A program made the position numbers and the translations under genes. A DNA stretch of 56,476 bases, from positions 1 through 56,476 of the IMG/VR virus record IMGVR_UViG_3300028558_000033, one strand, 5' to 3'. Source of the stretch: a virus. Below the pieces are notes generated by a model that had not been told where the DNA came from, made no database searches, and saw only the letters and a program-made list of their open reading frames with translations. Of this stretch, positions 1 through 6,035 are shown piece by piece (within the stretch, counting starts at the first letter, position 1; every line of letters begins with the position of its first letter).

Positions 1-102
1 GAAAACTTTACGTGGCTGTTTGCCATCAGTGTTGGCAAAGATGCGCTTCGCGCATGAAATGCCAAAGGAATTGGCAAAGCGCCGTAAAACGTCGCCATCT
101 CG
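1..102. repeat. Terminal direct repeat, left copy
   Basis: These 102 bases are identical to 56375-56476. This means either a circular or circularly permuted molecule opened arbitrarily by the assembler, or a short physical terminal repeat. The break lies inside the duplicated intergenic cassette (its shared 104-bp block ends at base 15), a typical place for an assembly to open. Joining the ends gives a continuous intergenic region between the membrane-protein gene and the primase gene, so I treat the window as a closed genome. Confidence 0.95.
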
Positions 103-123
103 TCAAAGCGACGAAAAACGGCG
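16..123 (-). other. Intergenic hairpin cassette A (variable core plus shared stem)
   Basis: This stretch lies downstream of the primase stop and upstream, across the circle junction, of the gene starting at 56288. Its 63-bp core (16-78) holds three perfect hairpins: arms 19-25 with 33-39 (TTTGCCA/TGGCAAA), 41-46 with 50-55 (ATGCGC/GCGCAT) and 60-65 with 71-76 (TGCCAA/TTGGCA). A shared element follows: CGCCGT (80-85) pairs with ACGGCG (118-123) and CGTCGC (90-95) with GCGACG (108-113), around an unpaired A-tract bulge. The outer stem could terminate primase-operon transcripts, but it lacks a U-tract. A second cassette with a different core of the same length is at 50452-50561. Confidence 0.75.
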
Positions 124-124
124 G

Positions 125-1147
125 TCACCAAGCAATGGCCCGCATACGCATGCCGAGCGTGCAGATCGGGCGTTGGGATCGTTCCTCTTCTACGGCTGCC
201 AAGGCCGCCAAGCGCGCCTCATCGGCCGGAACCGAGTTGGCATAGGACGCACGCAACTCCTCGGCCGTACTCTCACCCGGATCCTTGCGGCCGGCGGGGC
301 AGTAAGCAACGCGGGTGCCAGGCAGCTTGCGAGCGATGCGAGCCGCGGACGTCAGTGCGTCGGCGGATCCGTCCAACATGACGGTCCATTTGGTCTTGCT
401 GCTCGCCAGCATATCAAGTTGCTCGTCACGCAGGCGGAGGCCCATCAAGGCAACGGACGGGATCCCGGCTTGGTATGCCGCAAGGCAGTCAAATGGGCCT
501 TCGACGATCAAGCCATCCTTGGTCCCGTCGAGCCCTTGCCACCCGTACAACAACCTGCCGGCATTGGGCCCGGCCTTGTAGCGCAAGTAGGCATCAGGTT
601 TGATCGAGCGCGCTGTGAAGCTGCTCCCATTGGGGCAGACGATTGGCATGATGACTCGGTCCACGTACTCACCCGAGCGGCAGACTCCAAGGCCCATGCG
701 GCACGCAAGATCCCGGTCAAGCCCACGGCGCGTCAGGTACTTGGGCCACAGCCATTTCGTTCCGTCCCATAGCGGTTCGAATTCGGGTGGCAACGTTCCG
801 TCGCGCTCGGGTTTCGTCTCGGCAACCGTGGCTTTCGTCGCGCTCGGGTTGATGCGCTTGAACTCGATGTGGCCGACGCGCCAAGCCCAGAGCAGTTTGC
901 GCGCCTCATGCCACTCGATGCCGTCAACCTCGACCACCAGCTTCAGGATGGACAGCGACTTTTCATCGCAGGAAAAACAGATGAACCTTCCAGCTGGAAG
1001 GTCATTGCCATCAGAATCAACACCAGGTTCAGAATTGATGTACAAATGTTGACGTTTCATACACCATGGGCATTTCATGATGTACTCTGATCCCGAGCTG
1101 CGGCGGGCGCCCGCACCTTCCAGCCAATCAACCATGCCTTCGCTCAT
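125..1147 (-). CDS. DNA primase, DnaG-type zinc finger plus TOPRIM
   Basis: Predicted primase of 340 aa that would lay RNA primers at the phage fork with the helicase encoded just upstream. The zinc-binding motif is visible as C26-x2-C29 and C57-x2-C60. The TOPRIM core follows: the catalytic glutamate in IVEGPFD (E216), then an acidic motif MLDGSAD (D259, D263), then GRKDPGE near residue 287, which resembles the conserved KDPDE stretch of DnaG-type enzymes. The usual TOPRIM DxD is spaced as D-x3-D here, which is odd. The start overlaps the helicase stop by ATGA, so the two are probably translationally coupled. It is the last gene before hairpin cassette A. Confidence 0.9.
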   Translation of the reverse strand: MSEGMVDWLEGAGARRSSGSEYIMKCPWCMKRQHLYINSEPGVDSDGNDLPAGRFICFSCDEKSLSILKLVVEVDGIEWHEARKLLWAWRVGHIEFKRINPSATKATVAETKPERDGTLPPEFEPLWDGTKWLWPKYLTRRGLDRDLACRMGLGVCRSGEYVDRVIMPIVCPNGSSFTARSIKPDAYLRYKAGPNAGRLLYGWQGLDGTKDGLIVEGPFDCLAAYQAGIPSVALMGLRLRDEQLDMLASSKTKWTVMLDGSADALTSAARIARKLPGTRVAYCPAGRKDPGESTAEELRASYANSVPADEARLAALAAVEEERSQRPICTLGMRMRAIAW

Positions 1148-2481
1148 GATGCCTCTGCTTGTGATTCGTCCGCTTCCGGTGATGTTTCTTGTGTGATTTT
1201 GGCCACGGTGAAGTTGGTGGCAACACGAACCATGAAGCGGCTTGCTGATGAGCGTGCCTTGGCCACAAATAGGCTGCGCTTGTTGCCCATCTTCACCTCA
1301 GCCACCGGTTGGCCGCGGTCGTTCAGCGGTGGATTTATGGAAATGATGGTGTCTGCGATACGTGCCTTGTCATAGCCCCAAGCTGCATTTTTGGACGTCG
1401 CGATCTTGCCTTCTGACTCCTTGCCGGCTTGGATCACGGCCACGAGGAACACATTGGCATTTTTGGGATCGATCCAACCCTTCAACTGCTCGTACAGCAT
1501 CTTGTTGTACAGCGCAATGTTGTCCATGTTGGATGGCACTGCCAATTGGTCGGGCGAATCAAACACGATTTCATCGGGCACAAACCCTTCGCGCTTCAAT
1601 CGCTCCACTTCCTTTTGTATTTCTGGCAACGTCGTGCTGGATACGCCGACATGGAGGATGCGCAGGTGTTTGTCCAGGTCAGTCTTGCGGCGCATTGCCC
1701 AACTTTCCATGCCGGGTTGGAGACGTCGCCGCTGCAAGGATTTGGTCGGCTTGCCGCTGAAGCGGGCAACATAGCGCCAGCGGGTTGCGTCCTCACCGTT
1801 TTCACTGTCGATGTGCAGAACGCGGTGCCCATGCTTCACAGCCGCATGACCGAAGTTCACTGCCAAAATGGACTTACCCATGTTGGTGTTGCCCATGATG
1901 AGGCACATCTCACCCTTGGATCCACCGCCTTGAAGCTCTTCATCCAGCAACTCGAATCCGGTGGGGATGCCGCGCACCATCTCAGGGCCCTTTTGCCAAT
2001 CATCCCAGTCAATCAAGCTCTTTGAGCGGATCCGCGGTGAGTTAGACACGGACTCGGCCGTGGCCCGGTTCATGACTTGGACGGCGCCCTCCAGGTTGCC
2101 CTTTTCCAGGTGCTTGTTGGCATGCTCGATGCCCGTAATCACCACGTCATGATGGAAACAGCGCAGCAGGAATTCACAGTCAGTTTTGAGTGATTCCGAT
2201 GGCTCAATGTTGTATACAACCCGCAACACATCAGCCAGCGGAGCCTGCTGCTTCACAGGTTGCATGCGGATCATTCCCACCAGCGTTGAGACTGATGGAG
2301 TCTCTGCCTTTTCATGGAATGATTTGAACTTTTCCCATATCCATGTCAAGCTTTCATCTGTCCATTGGTACGTGTCGAGCCATGACACCGCATCCACCAA
2401 CGCATCTCGGCTCTGCTTCGCCGCAGCGAGAACTTTCACCTCAACAGCACGTTGAGGATTGTCAATTTGTGTGATATCCAT
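1144..2481 (-). CDS. Replicative DNA helicase, DnaB/RecA-like
   Basis: 445-aa protein. A helical N-terminal domain (about residues 1-150) precedes a RecA-like ATPase. Walker A is GNTNMGKS (197-204), Walker B is IVFDSPD (305-311), and a later strand ending in VIQAGKES matches the DnaB H3 region with its sensor glutamine. Its place between the iteron-bearing initiator and the primase fits a lambda-type arrangement in which the initiator loads the helicase and the helicase recruits the primase. The ATG start lies 9 bp after the initiator stop, with no strong Shine-Dalgarno. The C-terminus is acidic. The family is clear; the exact loading mechanism is inferred. Confidence 0.9.
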   Translation of the reverse strand: MDITQIDNPQRAVEVKVLAAAKQSRDALVDAVSWLDTYQWTDESLTWIWEKFKSFHEKAETPSVSTLVGMIRMQPVKQQAPLADVLRVVYNIEPSESLKTDCEFLLRCFHHDVVITGIEHANKHLEKGNLEGAVQVMNRATAESVSNSPRIRSKSLIDWDDWQKGPEMVRGIPTGFELLDEELQGGGSKGEMCLIMGNTNMGKSILAVNFGHAAVKHGHRVLHIDSENGEDATRWRYVARFSGKPTKSLQRRRLQPGMESWAMRRKTDLDKHLRILHVGVSSTTLPEIQKEVERLKREGFVPDEIVFDSPDQLAVPSNMDNIALYNKMLYEQLKGWIDPKNANVFLVAVIQAGKESEGKIATSKNAAWGYDKARIADTIISINPPLNDRGQPVAEVKMGNKRSLFVAKARSSASRFMVRVATNFTVAKITQETSPEADESQAEAS

Positions 2482-2490
2482 GGCTTGGGG

Positions 2491-3888
2491 CTAAAAAATC
2501 CTGACAGCTTCACCTTCCCACATGCACCACTCCTGCCCGTTAGCATCTTTCCACAGCCCTGTCGGCATGTTGGGGTTGGGACGGTCTTTGGGGTGGACGT
2601 AATCGCGCACTGCCACCCCAAAGGCGCCAGCCAAACTTGAAAGCTGAATGAATTTCAGATGTTTCGGCTTGGACTCATTGGCTCTGTGGATGAATTCCTC
2701 TTGCGTCACAGCCTGATCTTCAAGCCAGCATGCCAGCCAATTTTTCACAGCTAGTTTGGCATGCTCGGTGGTTGATGTGTTGTTGGCCAAGTCGTATTCA
2801 GACGTTGTCTTGCCGGTAGTCTCAGACCACAGCTTGCGGTAAGCAGCCATGAAGCTCTTGGCCATGGTGGAAAACATCGCCTCTTTCAGGCGCTTGTACA
2901 TCGGCGTCCGGAGTAGCTTGCGCACGTCTTCCGGCGGTAGGAGCATCGCTTTGGCGGAGATGTGCATGGTGTTCGCGATTGTGCCGTCGCTCAGCCGGGC
3001 CGTGATCTTGCCTTCGCCGTCTTCCGGCGGAGGAAGCGAGCCGGTGACGAGTCCGGGGTGCCTTGTTGTGCGTTGGATGCGGCCGCGCTCTGCCTTGGTC
3101 TTGCGTTCGACTGCTTCAGCCAGTGTGTGTGCATCCGACTTCGGCGCTGCTGCCGCTGCGCTGACGAGATCCGAGCGAAGCGAGGATCGAGGAACAAGAG
3201 GAAGGCTTGAAGGATCTTTCTGCTTTTTCTTACTTTCTGCAGAGTTAGCTTTACTTAGCGTCGGGGAAACAGCGCGGCGCGGCGTGAAAGAAACTCTTTC
3301 GTCACTTGGCTTTGTTGGCAATTGCGGCTTGGAAACTCTTTCGTCACTGGAAACTCTTTCGTCACTGGGACGAAACTCTTTCGTCACTTGGCTTTGTTGG
3401 CGAATGTGACTTGGAAACTCTTTCGTCACTGGAAACTCTTTCGTCACTTGGCTTTGTTGGAGAATGTGACTTGGAAACTCTTTCGTCACTGGAAACTCTT
3501 TCGTCACTTGGCTTTGTTGGAGAATGTGACTTGGAAACTCTTTCGTCACTGGAAATTGTTGGAGAATGCGACTTGGAAACTCTTTCGTCACTGGAAACTC
3601 TTTCGTCACTGGAAATTGTTGGAGAATGTACGTCCTAAAGACAACCCCGGCCGTGACTGACATCGTCCAGCTTTTTTGGAATCCTGTTGGGCGCACGGCT
3701 TTGATGCTCACAGCGCCAGCATCTGTCCATTTGTCCATGAGTTTACGTAAAGTCACATGGCTGATCCCGAGCGCTGACGCTTGCTGCTCTTGGGTGGTTT
3801 CCTTGTGATTCATCCGCATCCACTTGCGAATAATAGGCACATCATTGATGGGTTTTGGTCCGCGCTTCGTCATGTGGTCGTTTTCCAT
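2491..3888 (-). CDS. Replication initiator (lambda O-like) carrying internal iterons
   Basis: 465-aa protein starting at ATG 3888, just after the upstream stop at 3903. A TTG at 3945 would extend it, but inside the previous gene. Residues about 15-70 form a helix-turn-helix or winged-helix domain. Residues about 88-200 are repetitive: eight VTKEF units and then three SDERVS units, all encoded by the same 16-bp DNA repeat read in two frames. A basic, Ser/Lys-rich linker follows. The C-terminal region (about 290-465) is helical and may contact the helicase. Architecture (DNA-binding N-terminus, iterons within the gene, helicase gene next door) matches phage lambda O; sequence homology to O is not claimed. 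An alternative start is ATG 3873. Confidence 0.75.
   Translation of the reverse strand: MENDHMTKRGPKPINDVPIIRKWMRMNHKETTQEQQASALGISHVTLRKLMDKWTDAGAVSIKAVRPTGFQKSWTMSVTAGVVFRTYILQQFPVTKEFPVTKEFPSRILQQFPVTKEFPSHILQQSQVTKEFPVTKEFPSHILQQSQVTKEFPVTKEFPSHIRQQSQVTKEFRPSDERVSSDERVSKPQLPTKPSDERVSFTPRRAVSPTLSKANSAESKKKQKDPSSLPLVPRSSLRSDLVSAAAAAPKSDAHTLAEAVERKTKAERGRIQRTTRHPGLVTGSLPPPEDGEGKITARLSDGTIANTMHISAKAMLLPPEDVRKLLRTPMYKRLKEAMFSTMAKSFMAAYRKLWSETTGKTTSEYDLANNTSTTEHAKLAVKNWLACWLEDQAVTQEEFIHRANESKPKHLKFIQLSSLAGAFGVAVRDYVHPKDRPNPNMPTGLWKDANGQEWCMWEGEAVRIF
3207..3260. other. AT-rich strand-biased tract beside the iterons (possible unwinding element)
   Basis: Next to the first iteron the plus strand is unusually T- and pyrimidine-rich (for example CTTTCTGCTTTTTCTTACTT), so the minus strand is purine-rich. 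Lambda-type origins place a similar AT-rich, strand-biased unwinding region beside their iterons. Here it encodes a Lys/Ser-rich linker of the initiator. Its role is inferred from position and composition only. Confidence 0.5.
3291..3610 (-). repeat. Iteron array, putative replication origin (11 x 16 bp)
   Basis: Eleven perfect copies of AAACTCTTTCGTCACT (plus strand) begin at 3291, 3333, 3351, 3373, 3415, 3433, 3475, 3493, 3535, 3577 and 3595, all in one orientation. Spacing is 42 or 18 bp except one step of 22 bp. Lines 3421-3480 and 3481-3540 form an exact 60-bp tandem repeat. The 22-bp step shifts the reading frame relative to the repeat, so three copies encode SDERVS and eight encode VTKEF while the DNA stays identical. 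This indicates selection on DNA, as expected for initiator-binding iterons. An AT-rich, purine/pyrimidine-biased stretch lies alongside at about 3207-3260. Confidence 0.85.
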
Positions 3889-3902
3889 AAATTGTGTGGC
3901 TC

Positions 3903-4304
3903 TCAATTCCAGTACAAGCCCAACTTTTTCTCTTCTTGGCGCCAACGTTTCATCTTCTCAGCATTGTACTGGGCTGACTGCCTTGCTGCTCTTTGCATCT
4001 CGCGATGTCGAGTCTCAGGGCTGCGAAGATCCTCCATCAGGCCGATGTTGATGTAAAGCAATTCGCCGAAATTCGGGAACTCAGCGACAACCCGCGTTAG
4101 ATGGAGGTGAGGGATCCCCTCGACCATCTTGATGAGCCCGCGGCGCTTCCATCCAGATACGAGCTTGGCGAGATGGTGGAGCGAGATGCGCAAGGCATGG
4201 GCTTGCTCAAGCTGGTTCAACCGGGCATGGTCCAGGAACATGTAGGCATGGAACCATCCGTGGTTGTCCTTGTCCTTCGGTGTCCTGGTTTTGCGTCGTC
4301 TCAT
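3903..4304 (-). CDS. Small winged-helix-like DNA-binding protein
   Basis: 133 aa from ATG 4304; a TTG at 4337 would add 11 residues but sits inside an inverted-repeat arm. The middle of the protein (QAHALRISLHHLAKLVSGW and the following KRRGLIKM) resembles the N-terminal domain of the neighbouring initiator (QASALGISHVTLRKLMDKW, then TDAGAVSI). They look like paralogous helix-turn-helix domains. The C-terminus is strongly basic and helical. It could regulate this operon or assist the initiator; no function is established. No convincing Shine-Dalgarno precedes either start, so the start is uncertain. Confidence 0.65.
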   Translation of the reverse strand: MRRRKTRTPKDKDNHGWFHAYMFLDHARLNQLEQAHALRISLHHLAKLVSGWKRRGLIKMVEGIPHLHLTRVVAEFPNFGELLYINIGLMEDLRSPETRHREMQRAARQSAQYNAEKMKRWRQEEKKLGLYWN

Positions 4305-4321
4305 GGCATTGAGGTAAAAGC

Positions 4322-4405
4322 GGGGAGTGTGACTCAACCCCCATCTGTGGCAGCTCGCCTCCGCATGACAGAGCTGTTTATCGATTCCACAAAGTCACAC
4401 TCCCC
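4322..4405. repeat. Perfect 13-bp inverted repeat upstream of the winged-helix gene
   Basis: GGGGAGTGTGACT at 4322-4334 and its exact reverse complement at 4393-4405 are separated by 58 bp, in the 196-bp gap (4305-4499) between two replication genes. They could be paired operator sites around a promoter, or a long-range stem in the leader RNA of the gene starting at 4304. I see no confident sigma70 promoter in this gap. The rest of the gap has no recognisable gene. Confidence 0.7.
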
Positions 4406-4499
4406 TGGAAAGTTGTCGCTGCTATGTAAAATCGTGGGCAGGTGAATCGTCATGCGGGGTATCTATTTTGCGGCTGCGACGGCGATGAGGGCAAGATAT

Positions 4500-5918
4500 T
4501 CAGATCACGTTGACTGTAAAGCCTCGTAATCCTTTGTATAATCGCAGCTTGTTCAACGAGTGTGCCGCAAGATGACGTTGCCCGATGTCCATCACATCAT
4601 AGAATTTCACACTAGTCTTGCCATGATGTGGGGTAAGGTTGCGCATGCGCTGGATGGCCGCAACCTCACTTTTCTGGCCTTCTGCGTTGATAACAACTTC
4701 AATCTCGGGGATGTCAATGCCTTCGCCGAACACGGTGCCAATCAACACTTGGATATCACCTGCCTGGAATGCTTCAATCAACTTCCATCTCTTTGCAGAT
4801 GGTGTTTTGCCGTGAACAACTTCGGCTTCCACGCCCATCGCGCTGATGTATCCGTACAGCTCCTTCATCTGGTCCAAGCGGCCGGTGTCTATTAGCACCC
4901 GCGTGCCTTCCCTGGCATGTTTCACGGCGACATCAGCCAAGAGCTTGTTGCGTGGCCTGCACGTGGCAACGCAGTCACGTACGACACGCTGCCATGACCA
5001 CCCTTTTACGCTTTGAGGGTGCTGAAAGCGTAGGAATGTGATATTGGGCGCCATGATCATCCCGGCCTTGATCAGGCGGCCCATCGATACACGGTACAAG
5101 ATCCCGCCGGTAACCGCCTTCATCCAGATGTTGGCGCTCTGATTCTCACGCAAGCGAGACACGAACACCGTGGCAGATAGGCCGATCTTGAACCAGGCAT
5201 CACATTGCATGGCGATGTTGCGCCAAGCGGGCCCTTCCATGTGGTGATTTTCATCCACGAATAGCAAGTCAACGTTGGCCAATAGCCAAATGATATCGGA
5301 CTTGTGCTTGGATGAACCCAGGCCTGCCAAGAGCGATTGGATGGTGGCCACGGTCACCATCTCTTTCGTGTCGTATTCACCTTCACCAACCATCCCAATT
5401 TGGAATTCTTGGCCAAAGCACTCCTTGAATGCATTGATGGTCTGCCCGAGCAACAAATCAGATGGAACCACGAACAATGTGCGGCAACCCAAAGCCCGAG
5501 CGAGCGCGGCCGCGGTGCGTGTTTTGCCCGAGCGGATCGGCAGGTTGAGAATGCCTTTGCCTGAAAACACCCCACGATTCTTGAGAGCAGCCTTCACCGC
5601 GGCTGATTGGTAGTCACGCAGTGGTTGGACGAGCCAAGGTGCCGTCCAAAGTCCCAAGGTTGGCTTGCGCCGCATGTCAACCATTTCGGCGCCGGGAAAC
5701 TCAGCGCACACCTCGGACATCACACCCGTCGGAGCGATGTGATAATCGCCCTTGCGTGATTTTCGCAACAAATGCTCTCGCCCGTCCCAATATCCGTTGC
5801 GATATGCGTCACTGAATTCAGCACCGGCAACAGGATACGATGTCAGATCGTCAACCTGTTTCATCTCATCTTCGGTGCCCCAAACACGGCTCAACGTGTT
5901 GGTTACTTCGACTTTCAT
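4500..5918 (-). CDS. SF2 DNA helicase, UvsW/DEAD-like
   Basis: 472 aa from ATG 5918; a longer TTG-initiated reading would run into the terminator stem upstream and is unlikely. Visible SF2 motifs: Q-like LRDYQ near residue 102, Walker A IRSGKT (128-133), DENH box (222-225), GLSAT motif III (246-250), and C-terminal helicase motifs including GEGIDIPE and IQRMRN. The layout resembles T4 UvsW-type helicases that unwind branched intermediates and R-loops. It is the first gene of the replication block, only 16 nt past the T-tract of a strong terminator, with no visible promoter of its own. Exact role at the fork is inferred. Confidence 0.85.
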   Translation of the reverse strand: MKVEVTNTLSRVWGTEDEMKQVDDLTSYPVAGAEFSDAYRNGYWDGREHLLRKSRKGDYHIAPTGVMSEVCAEFPGAEMVDMRRKPTLGLWTAPWLVQPLRDYQSAAVKAALKNRGVFSGKGILNLPIRSGKTRTAAALARALGCRTLFVVPSDLLLGQTINAFKECFGQEFQIGMVGEGEYDTKEMVTVATIQSLLAGLGSSKHKSDIIWLLANVDLLFVDENHHMEGPAWRNIAMQCDAWFKIGLSATVFVSRLRENQSANIWMKAVTGGILYRVSMGRLIKAGMIMAPNITFLRFQHPQSVKGWSWQRVVRDCVATCRPRNKLLADVAVKHAREGTRVLIDTGRLDQMKELYGYISAMGVEAEVVHGKTPSAKRWKLIEAFQAGDIQVLIGTVFGEGIDIPEIEVVINAEGQKSEVAAIQRMRNLTPHHGKTSVKFYDVMDIGQRHLAAHSLNKLRLYKGLRGFTVNVI

Positions 5919-5933
5919 CTTGGATATTCTTTG

Positions 5934-5990
5934 CCAAAAGAAAACGCCGTCCAAGAGTCCGGTTGCCCGATGGTGCTCTCTTGGACGGCG
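5934..5990 (-). terminator. Strong rho-independent terminator at the end of the late operon
   Basis: Perfect 13-bp stem: plus-strand arms 5945-5957 (CGCCGTCCAAGAG) and 5978-5990 (its reverse complement), with a 20-nt loop. Read on the minus strand, the stem is followed by TTTTCTTTT. It sits 45 nt past the tail-fibre stop codon at 6036 and just before the SF2 helicase start at 5918, separating structural from replication genes. Confidence 0.92.
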
Positions 5991-6035
5991 CCCCAATGCC
6001 GATTACTTATTTGCGAAGCTGCGAATGCTAATTGG

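Noticed and set aside
20-772. 250-codon plus-strand frame over the primase
   Set aside because: Antisense shadow of a well-supported primase, with no domain, ribosome site or neighbour on that strand.
770-800. tRNA-like GGTTCGAAT at about 774-782
   Set aside because: Lies inside the primase gene with no acceptor stem or anticodon arm around it.
3291-3610. CRISPR array
   Set aside because: Repeats are 16 bp with near-identical spacers of only a few lengths, lie inside a coding frame, and have no cas genes nearby.
3306-3660. Repetitive plus-strand frames over the iterons (repeating KLFRHW- or ETLSSL-type peptides)
   Set aside because: Antisense reading of the iteron DNA; repetition comes from the repeats themselves.
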